DNA from: JBEEOW01 sp041191405
Lineage (GTDB): Bacteria; Bacteroidota; Bacteroidia; Cytophagales; UBA9547
Length of the DNA stretch: 32,793 nucleotides
Direction of reading: 5' to 3'
NCBI GenBank assembly: GCA_041191405.1
Contig: JBEEOW010000039.1
Span: 1-32,793 of the forward strand
Below are positions 6,481-14,060 of this stretch, one piece after another. Positions within the stretch are counted from its first letter, which is position 1. Each line of letters opens with the position of its first letter. The position numbers were made by a program, and so were the translations under genes. A model generated the notes under the pieces. The model saw only the letters and a list, made by a program, of their open reading frames with translations. It was not told the DNA's origin and ran no database searches.

Positions 6481-7296
6481 ATGTCAAGTTATTCTACATT
6501 GAAAAAAATTACTACGCATCAATTGCGTGAGATGAAATCTCGTGGTGAAAAAATCTCCATGATTACAGCTTATGATTTTTCTATGGCTCGCATTTTTGAT
6601 GCCGCAGGAATTGATGTTTTACTCGTTGGCGATTCGGCTTCCAATGTAATGGCTGGCCATGAAACTACTTTACCTATTACACTCGACCAAATGATTTACC
6701 ACGCATCATCGGTAATTCGTGCGGTGCAACGTGCTTTGGTGGTGGTTGATTTACCTTTTGGGTCGTACCAAGGAAACTCTTCTGAAGCTTTACGTTCAGC
6801 TATCAGAATTATGAAAGAATCTGGTGCTCATTCGGTTAAACTTGAAGGTGGCAGAGAAATTAAAGAATCAATTATTAGGATAATAAGTGCTGGTGTACCT
6901 GTAATGGGGCATTTGGGCTTAACTCCTCAATCGATATATAAATTTGGCACTTACTCGGTTAGAGCAAAAGAAGAAGAAGAAGCTGATAAGTTAATTGAAG
7001 ATGCTTTGATGCTTGAAGAATGTGGTTGCTTTGCTATTGTTCTTGAAAAAATTCCTGCTGCTTTGGCTGCTAAAGTTGCTGAAAAAGTTTCTATTCCTAT
7101 TATTGGTATTGGTGCTGGTAATGCTGTTGACGGACAAGTACTTGTATCACATGATATGCTCGGAATTAATAATGAATTTAATCCTCGTTTTTTAAGAAAA
7201 TATGCGGATTTGAATAAAATTATTTCAGAAGCCATAGCTCATTACATTAAAGATGTTAAAAGTTCGGATTTCCCTAATGAGAATGAGTGTTATTAA
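6481..7296 (+). CDS. panB: 3-methyl-2-oxobutanoate hydroxymethyltransferase
   Basis: PanB makes ketopantoate from 2-oxoisovalerate and 5,10-methylenetetrahydrofolate, the first committed step to pantothenate and coenzyme A. The 271-residue length is normal. Motifs are ITTHQLREMKSRGEKISMIT at the N-terminus, VGDSASNVMAGHETTLPITL, and VVDLPFGSY. The predicted metal ligands are Asp51, Asp90 and Glu122, and the general base is Glu189 in VLEKIP. The N-terminal match to family members supports the ATG at 6481. No panC or panD lies nearby. A 22-unit heptanucleotide array separates it from the downstream pseudouridine synthase gene. Confidence 0.96.
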   Translation: MSSYSTLKKITTHQLREMKSRGEKISMITAYDFSMARIFDAAGIDVLLVGDSASNVMAGHETTLPITLDQMIYHASSVIRAVQRALVVVDLPFGSYQGNSSEALRSAIRIMKESGAHSVKLEGGREIKESIIRIISAGVPVMGHLGLTPQSIYKFGTYSVRAKEEEEADKLIEDALMLEECGCFAIVLEKIPAALAAKVAEKVSIPIIGIGAGNAVDGQVLVSHDMLGINNEFNPRFLRKYADLNKIISEAIAHYIKDVKSSDFPNENECY

Positions 7297-7300
7297 TTGA

Positions 7301-7454
7301 GATATAAGACTGAAGACTGAAGATGTAAGATGTTAGATGTTAGATGTTAGATGTTAGATGTTAGATGTTAGATTTTAAACTTAAAAATATTACTAAATAC
7401 CTAATACTTAGTACCCTATACTCTATACTCAGTACTCAATACCCCGTACTAAAT
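7301..7454 (+). repeat. Heptanucleotide array, 22 consecutive units
   Basis: Read in sevens from 7301, the gap divides into GATATAA, two GACTGAA, GATGTAA, six GATGTTA, GATTTTA, then a drift through AACTTAA to ACCTAAT, ACTTAGT, ACCCTAT, ACTCTAT, ACTCAGT, ACTCAAT, ACCCCGT and ACTAAAT. There is no break in register. The last unit runs into the ATG at 7453, so the array forms the whole translation-initiation region of the next gene. Confidence 0.85.
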
Positions 7455-8142
7455 GCTACAACCACAACAAATATTATTTGAAGACAATCACTTACTGGTT
7501 GTAAATAAACCTGCGGGATTACTTTCGCAAGGTGACGACACCAATGATTTATGTCTGGTTGATTTAGCAAAAGAATATATTAGAGTAAAATACCAAAAAC
7601 CTGGTAATATTTTCTGTGGTTTGGTTCATCGCCTTGATAGACCAGTGAGTGGGGTTATTTTACTTGCCAAAACTTCAAAAGCACTCGAAAGGCTCACTGC
7701 TCAATTTAGAGACCGTAAAGTGCAAAAAAATTATGCTGCTGTTGTGCATGGTATCCCTAAGGATGAACGTAAAACCTTGGTTCATTACTTAAAGAAAGAT
7801 ACTCAAAAGAATAAAGTTACTGCTTACAATACTCAAAAACCTGAAACTCAATTTGCTGAATTAAGTTATGAGTTAGCAGCAACCAACAAGGCATATTCAT
7901 TATTAAAAGTGATGCCTCATACGGGGCGTTCACATCAAATTAGAGTGCAGCTTTCAAGCAATGGTACTCCAATTGTAGGTGATTTAAAATATGGTTCAAA
8001 AGAAACCAATGAGGATGCATCCATTTGCTTACATGCTTACGAATTGCATTTTACCCACCCTACCCTACAAACTCAATTAGTATTTACTGCTCCTTTACCT
8101 ATTATTGGGCAATGGAAAAATTTCAAAATAAATCAGTTATAA
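7453..8142 (+). CDS. RluA-family RNA pseudouridine synthase
   Basis: These enzymes isomerise uridine to pseudouridine in rRNA or tRNA. The 229-residue protein has no N-terminal S4 domain, as in the shorter RluA/TruC-like members. It contains the N-terminal ILFEDNHLLVVNKPAGLLSQ, the catalytic motif HRLDRPVSG with the nucleophile Asp62, and the C-terminal TGRSHQIRVQLSSNG followed by PIVGDLKYG. The target uridine cannot be deduced. The ATG is embedded in the end of the heptanucleotide array. The stop is followed 4 bases later by the next gene, so the two likely share a transcript. Confidence 0.92.
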   Translation: MLQPQQILFEDNHLLVVNKPAGLLSQGDDTNDLCLVDLAKEYIRVKYQKPGNIFCGLVHRLDRPVSGVILLAKTSKALERLTAQFRDRKVQKNYAAVVHGIPKDERKTLVHYLKKDTQKNKVTAYNTQKPETQFAELSYELAATNKAYSLLKVMPHTGRSHQIRVQLSSNGTPIVGDLKYGSKETNEDASICLHAYELHFTHPTLQTQLVFTAPLPIIGQWKNFKINQL

Positions 8143-8146
8143 ATCA

Positions 8147-8638
8147 ATGGTTAAAAAAATTAAAAATTATTTTCATGTTGAAACCACAATTCAAATAGTA
8201 ATTGCTTTTGTTGTTTTTGCAGTATGTATGTTAACAGCATTTTATATTAGCAACAAATACAACTTAAGTGAAAACATTAAATTAGTAGTTTATCTATTCA
8301 ATGTGCTTATTTCAATATTGTTAGTAAAATATTACTTTAAAATTGCGAAATATTTAATGCATAAATGGGAGATTGATAGTGACATTAGATACGCAATTAT
8401 CTTTTTGGTATTTGCAATAACAGGAAGCACTTCGGTGAGAATAGCAACTCCTATACTAAAATATTTAAACATCACACCCGAACTTGGTTGGTATATTTAT
8501 TATCCTTTGAGAATAGTGATAATATTACCTGCATATCAATTATTGCTTATAACCTTTGGTACAATTTTCGGTCAGTTTAAATTTTTCTGGGCATTTGAAA
8601 AAAAGATGCTTAGTAGGTTTGGTGGGAGAAAGAAGTGA
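8147..8638 (+). CDS. Conserved integral membrane protein (DUF6787-like)
   Basis: This 163-residue protein has four or five predicted membrane segments (about 17-35, 44-62, 83-95, 110-125 and 127-142). Notable conserved-looking features are FAITGSTSVRI in the third hydrophobic region, YYPLRIVIILPAYQ, and the closing GTIFGQFKFFWAFEKKMLSR with a basic C-terminus. This pattern is familiar from a family of uncharacterised Bacteroidota membrane proteins that I associate with DUF6787; the label is from memory. No function is known. It starts 4 bases after the RluA-family gene. Its stop codon overlaps the first unit of the following heptanucleotide array. Confidence 0.75.
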   Translation: MVKKIKNYFHVETTIQIVIAFVVFAVCMLTAFYISNKYNLSENIKLVVYLFNVLISILLVKYYFKIAKYLMHKWEIDSDIRYAIIFLVFAITGSTSVRIATPILKYLNITPELGWYIYYPLRIVIILPAYQLLLITFGTIFGQFKFFWAFEKKMLSRFGGRKK

Positions 8639-8734
8639 GTACAGAGTACAAGGTATTAAGTATTAAGTATTAATTATTAAGATTAAATAATTGACTGAGA
8701 ACTGATTACTGAAAACTGATAACGAGCAACAAAA
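8637..8734 (+). repeat. Heptanucleotide array filling the gap from stop to start codon
   Basis: Fourteen units in one register: two GAGTACA, AGGTATT, two AAGTATT, AATTATT, AAGATTA, AATAATT, GACTGAG, AACTGAT, TACTGAA, AACTGAT, AACGAGC, AACAAAA. It begins inside the upstream TGA (8636-8638), and its last base is the A of the downstream ATG (8734-8736). Confidence 0.85.
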
Positions 8735-9192
8735 TGACGATATTAAACATATTTGACCCACAAACAACTGCAAGTGTACTTGCAAGATTAGAAAACCTAA
8801 AATATGATACTGTTCCTCAATGGGGCAAAATGAATGCTTCGCAAGTATTAGCTCATTTAAATGTATCATACGACTTAGCATACGGCAGAAAAGAAAGTAA
8901 ATCTAATTTTCTGATGAAGTTTATTGTGAAAACTTTTATAAAACCTATTGTTGTTGGCGAAAAAGCTTACGGTAGAAATTCAGGTACAGCACCCGTTTTT
9001 ATCATTTCTGATAACAGAGATTTTGAAGCAGAAAAAGCAAAGCTTATTGAGAACATTAAAACTACTGAAAAAAATGGTGCTCAGTATTTTGAAGGTAAAT
9101 TAAATGCATCGTTTGGTGTAATGTCTGCCAAAGAATGGAATAACATGTTCTATAAACATATTGATCACCATTTTACACAGTTTGGAATATAG
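8734..9192 (+). CDS. DinB-like protein, DUF1569 family
   Basis: The DinB/YfiT superfamily are four-helix-bundle proteins, often metal-binding, some of them thiol transferases. The 152-residue length fits DUF1569. The characteristic residues are WGKMNASQVLAHLN in the first half, which carries the first candidate metal-binding His, and YKHIDHHFTQFG at the C-terminus with further His residues. The specific reaction is unknown. The whole upstream gap is a heptanucleotide array, and the downstream gap contains inverted arrays before the convergent permease gene. No membrane segment or signal peptide is seen. Confidence 0.8.
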   Translation: MTILNIFDPQTTASVLARLENLKYDTVPQWGKMNASQVLAHLNVSYDLAYGRKESKSNFLMKFIVKTFIKPIVVGEKAYGRNSGTAPVFIISDNRDFEAEKAKLIENIKTTEKNGAQYFEGKLNASFGVMSAKEWNNMFYKHIDHHFTQFGI

Positions 9193-9269
9193 TTTGAGTT
9201 ACCAGTTTTCAGTTTTCGGTTATCAGTTTAAAATTTAACATAACTGATTACTGAAAACTGATTACTGAC
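9193..9269. repeat. Heptanucleotide arrays in inverted arrangement between convergent genes
   Basis: Eleven units in one register. The left ones are TACCAGT, TTTCAGT, TTTCGGT and TATCAGT; the right ones are AACTGAT, TACTGAA, AACTGAT and TACTGAC, which are near reverse complements. About 17 of 19 bases pair between the halves, so the transcript can fold into a hairpin. The stop codon of the permease (9262-9264) lies inside the array. It may serve as a bidirectional terminator. Confidence 0.75.
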
Positions 9270-10842
9270 TACTTCTAACTCTTTTCCTTCCATAAAACCA
9301 ATAAATTGCCAAACCTATGGCAAGCCAAATTAAAAAACGCATCCAATTAGTGCCTCCTAATGTTCCGAGTAAAAGAACATTACATATCAAACCTATTAAC
9401 GGAAGTAATGACCATTTTTTAAATATTCCCCAAAGTAATAAACCTGTTATTACCCCAAAAGTAATATGGTAATTAATTGAAAATACATTATTTAGCCATA
9501 CAAAAATCAAAATCAATAAAAACACAGGGTTAAAATAAAGTGAATTAAAATACGGCACTTTAAATTTGGCATTTTTCAAAACTTGATTTTGTTCTGATTC
9601 TAATATTCCCAAACAAACCATTCCGAAGGCAAACAAAGTACCTATACTTGTTAAATCTGTTACCTCTACCAAATTCATAAACATTGACGGAATTCCTACT
9701 AATAATCCTGCTACAATAGTTGCAAACCAAGGTGTTGCATATTTTTCATGAATAGATGAAAAAATTGTAGGTAACAAACCATCTTTACTCATGCTATACC
9801 AAATACGTGGTTGCCCTATTTGAAAAACCAACAATACTCCTGTATAAGCAAACAATGCACTAATTGCTACAACTGAACCAACCCAGTATAATTTATTGGT
9901 ATTAAAAACGAATGCCAATGGGTCGCCAACTGATAAAGTAGAATAAGGAACCATACCGGTAAGTACTAATGTAATAATTACATACAAAAAGGTACAAATA
10001 CCTAATGCCCAAAACATTGCCTTAGGAATATCTTTTTGTGGATTTTTACATTCTTCAGCAGTTGTTGAAATAGCATCAAAACCAATATAAGCAAAAAATA
10101 CCGAAGATACTCCATTGGCAACACCTGACAAACCGTGTGGTGCAAATGGAATCCAATTATCAATATTAATAAATTGAATACCCATTACTATTACTAATAA
10201 CAGAACAAGGAGTTTAAAAATCACCAAACCATTGTTAAAATTTTTACTTTCTTTAATGCCAATATAGGTTAACCAGGTAATAAATACAGTAATTAACATT
10301 GCAGGTAAATCAAGTATCAATTTAATATTATACAAAATACAAGGTGCAGTATTCCAAGCTCTTGAAGCCTCAAATAGCGAAACAGACATTGGCTCGTTTG
10401 GATGCAAAAGTTGCCAGTCATGTATGTTTTTTACACTTCTTGCTGCACTTAAGTAATCGGTAGAAAGATATTCAGGAATATGAATATTTACATTATGAAG
10501 TAAAGATGTAAAATAATCAGACCATGAAATAGCAACTGCAATATTCCCAATGGCATATTCCATTATTAAATCCCAACCAATAATCCAACCAACTAAAGGT
10601 CCAAAAACGTGACTTGCATAGCTATATGCACTACCAGCATTGGGTAATGAAGAAGCAAATTGAGCATAACAAAGTGCTGACAATCCGCATGCGAAGGCTG
10701 TAAAAACAAACAGCAAACTCACTGCTGGTCCACCTTGAGCGGCAGCATTACCAACAGTACTAAAAATACCCGCACCAATAATGGCTGCAATACCTAATGC
10801 TGTTAAATCGAATTGTGTAAGATGCTGATTTAATTTTTTCAT
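9262..10842 (-). CDS. APC-family amino acid permease
   Basis: This 526-residue polytopic membrane protein has about 12-14 helices. The N-terminal LTQFDLTALGIAAIIGAGIF matches the substrate-binding first helix of the APC superfamily, with the unwound GAGIF. PNAGSAYSYASHVFG and GWDLIMEYAIG follow, then FFAYIGFDAISTTAEECKNP, typical of the cationic amino acid transporter (CAT/YfnA-like) subgroup. An unusually long loop of about 60 residues lies between helices 3 and 5 (residues 118-165). The exact substrate is not readable. It is divergent from the XRE-cupin regulator at 11171, which is a candidate to control it. Confidence 0.9.
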   Translation of the reverse strand: MKKLNQHLTQFDLTALGIAAIIGAGIFSTVGNAAAQGGPAVSLLFVFTAFACGLSALCYAQFASSLPNAGSAYSYASHVFGPLVGWIIGWDLIMEYAIGNIAVAISWSDYFTSLLHNVNIHIPEYLSTDYLSAARSVKNIHDWQLLHPNEPMSVSLFEASRAWNTAPCILYNIKLILDLPAMLITVFITWLTYIGIKESKNFNNGLVIFKLLVLLLVIVMGIQFINIDNWIPFAPHGLSGVANGVSSVFFAYIGFDAISTTAEECKNPQKDIPKAMFWALGICTFLYVIITLVLTGMVPYSTLSVGDPLAFVFNTNKLYWVGSVVAISALFAYTGVLLVFQIGQPRIWYSMSKDGLLPTIFSSIHEKYATPWFATIVAGLLVGIPSMFMNLVEVTDLTSIGTLFAFGMVCLGILESEQNQVLKNAKFKVPYFNSLYFNPVFLLILIFVWLNNVFSINYHITFGVITGLLLWGIFKKWSLLPLIGLICNVLLLGTLGGTNWMRFLIWLAIGLAIYWFYGRKRVRSSQ

Positions 10843-10955
10843 TTAGTAACAATTTTACAAAATAATATCTATAAACTAAGTATTGAATTTAAAAAATATA
10901 AAATTGAAGAATAAACAATTAACACAGATTTGGAGTTGAATCAATATTAATAAAA

Positions 10956-10963
10956 CAAATATA
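10956..10963 (-). promoter_or_regulatory. Possible -7 element for the amino acid permease
   Basis: On the minus strand TATATTTG fits TAnnTTTG exactly, about 115 bases before the permease ATG. No TTG sits at the ideal upstream spacing. The remainder of the 328-base divergent region is AT-rich, with no other clear element on this strand. Confidence 0.35.
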
Positions 10964-11063
10964 TTTATATATACAATATTTGTTATAACTCAAATTTTTG
11001 ATGTTTTAGCAATATAATATTTATGCTAAACTAAATGAATATACTTAGAAATTTTCACATTGT

Positions 11064-11071
11064 TATATTTG
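11064..11071 (+). promoter_or_regulatory. Probable -7 element for the XRE-cupin gene, flanked by dyads
   Basis: TATATTTG is an exact -7 match, about 100 bases before the ATG. TTCACA (11054-11059) and TGTGAA (11091-11096) form a dyad around it, and AATTTAAC/GTTAAATT (11096-11103 with 11121-11128) form another in the leader. Either could bind the regulator itself; that is inference. Confidence 0.4.
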
Positions 11072-11170
11072 TAGTGAATAAATAGCACAGTGTGAAATTT
11101 AACACCCTTTTACACTTTGAGTTAAATTGCAATAACTGATTATATTAACCAAATTAACCAAACAAAAACC

Positions 11171-11749
11171 ATGGGAATTAGAGCAGAAAGCTTAAGTTTA
11201 GTAGGTAGAAAAATCTACGAAATCCGTAAAAAGAAAAAATTAAGTTTAAAAGAATTAGCAGCTAAAGCTGAAGTTACAGCAGGCTTATTGTCAAAAATTG
11301 AGAATTTTAAAGCAATGGCTTCTTTGCCAGTACTTTACTCAATTTCAAGAGCTTTAGAAGTAGATTTAGCTGAGCTTGTATTAGAGCTTACTTATTATAC
11401 AAATGAGCCTTACACTGTAATTAGAGCTTCTGAAAGAAAAAATGATGAAATCTCTAGTTCAGATAATGTATCAAACGAATTAATTCTTGATGAAGAATTC
11501 AAAGGTGTTGGTGCAAAAGCTTCAATTTTAACTATCAATCCAGGTGGAAAAAGAAAAACTATGTTAACTAACTATCAAGAGTTAGTTTATGTAATTTCTG
11601 GTTCAATTAAATATACTTTGGAAGAAGATGTAGTTGAGTTAAATGCTGGCGATACTATCTATTTTGATGGAGGTATTCAACACTCATGGAACAACGAAGG
11701 TAAAGTACCTGCAGTTGGTTTCAGATTAACTTTCACTAAGAAAGACTAA
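11171..11749 (+). CDS. XRE-family transcriptional regulator with C-terminal cupin domain
   Basis: The 192-residue protein has two domains. Residues about 10-70 form a Cro/C1-type helix-turn-helix (GRKIYEIRKKKKLSLKELAA, VTAGLLSKIENFKA). Residues about 115-190 form a cupin (TINPGGKRKTMLTNYQELVY, VISGSIKY, LNAGDTIYFDGGIQHSW). Such regulators sense a small ligand in the cupin pocket, often linked to amino acid or polyamine metabolism. The divergent amino acid permease is a plausible target. The gene stands alone between a promoter at 11064 and a strong terminator at 11768-11819. The initiator ATG is supported by family-like spacing to the helix-turn-helix. Confidence 0.9.
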   Translation: MGIRAESLSLVGRKIYEIRKKKKLSLKELAAKAEVTAGLLSKIENFKAMASLPVLYSISRALEVDLAELVLELTYYTNEPYTVIRASERKNDEISSSDNVSNELILDEEFKGVGAKASILTINPGGKRKTMLTNYQELVYVISGSIKYTLEEDVVELNAGDTIYFDGGIQHSWNNEGKVPAVGFRLTFTKKD

Positions 11750-11767
11750 TAAATAACAATTTACTTT

Positions 11768-11819
11768 AAAAGGTACATAAGTTTAAATTATTGAAATTTA
11801 AACTTATGTACCTTTTTTT
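11768..11819 (+). terminator. Strong rho-independent terminator of the XRE-cupin gene
   Basis: A perfect 20-bp stem, 11769-11788 with 11796-11815 (AAAGGTACATAAGTTTAAAT and its complement), a 7-base loop, then a T run to 11819. It starts 19 bases after the stop codon. Confidence 0.9.
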
Positions 11820-11881
11820 GTTTATATATTTTAGAAAAATAAAGTTTTGAAAACATCATATATGCTTCTATTCAAAAAAGT

Positions 11882-11933
11882 AAAGTCATAAAAAAAGCTT
11901 GCTCAATTAAGAACAAGCTTTTTTTATGACTTT
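11882..11933. terminator. Terminator of the desaturase gene, symmetric
   Basis: A perfect 20-bp stem (11882-11901 with 11914-11933) contains AAAAAAAGCTTG/CAAGCTTTTTTT, with a 12-base loop. The A and T tracts on both arms make it potentially bidirectional; it lies 11 bases from the minus-strand stop codon at 11945. Confidence 0.85.
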
Positions 11934-11944
11934 TTATACTTTAA

Positions 11945-12700
11945 TTAAGCAACTGGATTTTTAACTACTTTAATTATACCCAAAATACTTAAAACTTTAA
12001 TAATTGGATAGCTTGGATCTAACTCAAACCATTTAGTAGCAAAGTTTAAGTTTAATGGATGTTTGTGATGGTTATTTTGAAACAATTCACCACCCATTAA
12101 AAAATCAATTACTAAACTATTTTTTGATTTGTCGTTGTTATCATAACTTGAGTAACCATACATGTGTCCACACCAGTTAACAATAGCACCATGTACTGGG
12201 CCCATTAAGAAATGAATTGGTAACAACAAATATAATAAGTTGTGCCATCCCAAACCTGCTGGCATAAAATAGATATAAAACAACACGTAAATAGTTCCAA
12301 ACACAATACGTATTGGCCACATATCTCCAATTTTATCTATAAATGGGAAAGAAGGCAAATCTTTAGCAAATCTTTCTTCTGGTTCTCTTCTATAATTTAA
12401 ATAATCGTTATAGATATTTTTAGTTTTTAACATCATATCAAATAATCCATCTGCATGATGTGGAGAGTGTGGATCATTTTCAGTATCACTATATGCATGG
12501 TGCATACGATGCAATACAGCGTAAGCTCTAGGGCTTAAGTACGAAGAACCTTGAGAAATGAAAGTTAACAAGTGGAAGAATTTCTCCCAGAATGGACTCA
12601 TTGTGAATAGTTTGTGTGCTCCATATCTGTGCAAATAGAATGTTTGACAGAACAATGATAAATACCAGTGAGCTACGAAGAAGATGATAATTGCAGTCAT
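11945..12700 (-). CDS. Acyl-CoA desaturase (membrane fatty acid desaturase)
   Basis: This integral membrane di-iron enzyme introduces a cis double bond into acyl chains, probably at delta-9. All three histidine boxes are present: HRYGAH (24-29), HRMHH (64-68) and NNHHKHP (209-215). An additional His is at VHGAIVNWCGHMYG. The 251-residue length is close to that of short bacterial stearoyl-CoA-desaturase-like proteins. Hydrophobic segments occur near the N-terminus and around 130-170. It is likely involved in membrane fluidity. It has its own terminator. I see no clear promoter match beyond an imperfect TACAATTTG shortly upstream. Confidence 0.93.
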   Translation of the reverse strand: MTAIIIFFVAHWYLSLFCQTFYLHRYGAHKLFTMSPFWEKFFHLLTFISQGSSYLSPRAYAVLHRMHHAYSDTENDPHSPHHADGLFDMMLKTKNIYNDYLNYRREPEERFAKDLPSFPFIDKIGDMWPIRIVFGTIYVLFYIYFMPAGLGWHNLLYLLLPIHFLMGPVHGAIVNWCGHMYGYSSYDNNDKSKNSLVIDFLMGGELFQNNHHKHPLNLNFATKWFELDPSYPIIKVLSILGIIKVVKNPVA

Positions 12701-12831
12701 TATTTTATAATTTTATTTACTTTACAAATTGTAGAAGTAAAAGGTTTTTAAATTCTCTGAGAAAAGTCAGTTAATTTGCCCTAAATTTAACGCTAAATAT
12801 TTAAATAATCCATATATTTTAAATATTTATC

Positions 12832-13524
12832 CTAAAGCTTTAATGAAATTGGCGTTGAAACAAATAGTTTAAGCATTAAAACATTATCACTTGTAGTATA
12901 AGCACTGTACTTTGAGGTGTTATCTAAAAAATCTGTTAGTGGATTCATTACATTTGCCGACATACCAATATTATAGCCTTGAGGTAATTTATACATAAAC
13001 TGTAAACCCAAAGGTAAATATAATGAGGTGCTAGAGTAAGTTTCGCCAGCTGCTCTTGTTGATTGGTTATTAATCAAATTATTTTCAAATTGGTCGTAAG
13101 GTGTAAATCGCATTGCCCCTACTCCCAAAATTGCTTGAATTACAAATTTTCTTCTTTCAATTACTTTGATATTCAATTCATAAGCTAAACTAAATATTGA
13201 TGTTTTGAAATAATTATTTGTTTTTATAACATTGCCTTTTGAGTCTTTATATTCAAAACTACTGTTTTGACCTTCAATATTTCCATACGAAAAATTAACT
13301 CTTCCATTAGCTAATTTCTTTTTTGAAAAACGAATACCCACATGATAACTTTGAGTATAGGAGCCATAATGTTGTACCAAACTACCTCTATAAGAGTTTG
13401 CACTTAAACCAAGTTCAACATTAAATTTAAGGTCACGCTTAGGAAGTGAATCGCTTTTAGTTTGTGCTACTACATTAAAACTAATAAAAAATAAAACTAA
13501 AGCCGTTAGGGATTTAAAGTGCAT
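12832..13524 (-). CDS. Outer-membrane beta-barrel protein, hypothetical
   Basis: The 230-residue protein has a signal peptide (LTALVLFFISFNVVAQ, cleavage near residue 21). The body alternates polar and hydrophobic residues with many aromatics, as in small outer-membrane barrels (FNVELGLSANSYRG, VGIRFSKKKLANGRVNFSYG, LYLPLGLQFMYKLPQGYNIG). It ends with the hydrophobic strand MLKLFVSTPISLKL. I cannot assign a specific family. A perfect 11-bp AT-only stem (12795-12805 with 12818-12828) lies just beyond the stop and may be a weak terminator. No partner gene is evident in the operon sense. Confidence 0.7.
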   Translation of the reverse strand: MHFKSLTALVLFFISFNVVAQTKSDSLPKRDLKFNVELGLSANSYRGSLVQHYGSYTQSYHVGIRFSKKKLANGRVNFSYGNIEGQNSSFEYKDSKGNVIKTNNYFKTSIFSLAYELNIKVIERRKFVIQAILGVGAMRFTPYDQFENNLINNQSTRAAGETYSSTSLYLPLGLQFMYKLPQGYNIGMSANVMNPLTDFLDNTSKYSAYTTSDNVLMLKLFVSTPISLKL

Positions 13525-13599
13525 ACAATCAATTATTTTAACAAAAGTACGCTAGCTTTTCAAGAATTCAAAAATATTGTTTCTTTAATTGAAATTTTA

Positions 13600-13641
13600 G
13601 ATGGTAGATGTTAGACTTAAGAAACAAGACTGAAGACTGAA
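13600..13641. repeat. Heptanucleotide array, six units
   Basis: GATGGTA, GATGTTA, GACTTAA, GAAACAA, GACTGAA, GACTGAA in one register. The units GATGTTA and GACTGAA are the same as in the array at 7301-7454. The register can be followed loosely into the stop codon of the next minus-strand gene at 13657. Confidence 0.75.
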
Positions 13642-13656
13642 CCTAAAAATTAATCC

Positions 13657-14046
13657 TTAGTGCTTAATATCCTTCCTATAAATAATCACTTCAACAATAA
13701 TCAAATTAGCTACCCAGCCTAACCAAGCAATAATAACATAAATATCCATGGGTTGTAAATGGAAAAAACTTGCAATAATCAATTTAAACAGCCTTAAGGA
13801 TATTGCCGAAAATGTTAAAGCTATACTTCGAAACAAATAATTTTGATGCAATAGCCAATTGTTCTGTTTTGCATATTGATAACCTTTGAATGTAAAATAG
13901 AACCATAAAATACTCAATAAAACAAATGAAATTTGAGCCAAAACTCCTCCATTGGCACAATAGCCCATGATTAAACCACTTGGTGCAGAAAACAACAAAA
14001 TGAGCAAAACATATAACCTCAGCTCCTCAAGTTCTTCCCTAACCAT
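13657..14046 (-). pseudogene. DUF2306-type membrane protein lacking its N-terminus
   Basis: The readable frame gives 129 residues with four hydrophobic segments. It contains SAPSGLIMGYCANGGVLAQ, HQNYLFRSIALTFSAISLRL and AWLGWVANLIIVEVIIYRK, which resemble the C-terminal half of DUF2306 membrane proteins. Family members are usually considerably longer, with an HRWLGR-like motif before the first of these segments. Here the ATG-initiated N-terminus MVREELEELR looks artificial. In another frame the same DNA reads KWLGK (just upstream, 14048-14034), then stops. This suggests a frameshift plus loss of the 5' part, next to the hairpin repeat at 14061-14209. It may still be translated, but it is unlikely to be complete. 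Confidence 0.55.
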
Positions 14047-14060
14047 TTACACATCTGCAA

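Noticed and set aside
7301..7454. CRISPR or ordinary microsatellite
   Set aside because: The 7-base units have no spacers, and the phase is kept through strongly diverged units, unlike a simple slippage tract.
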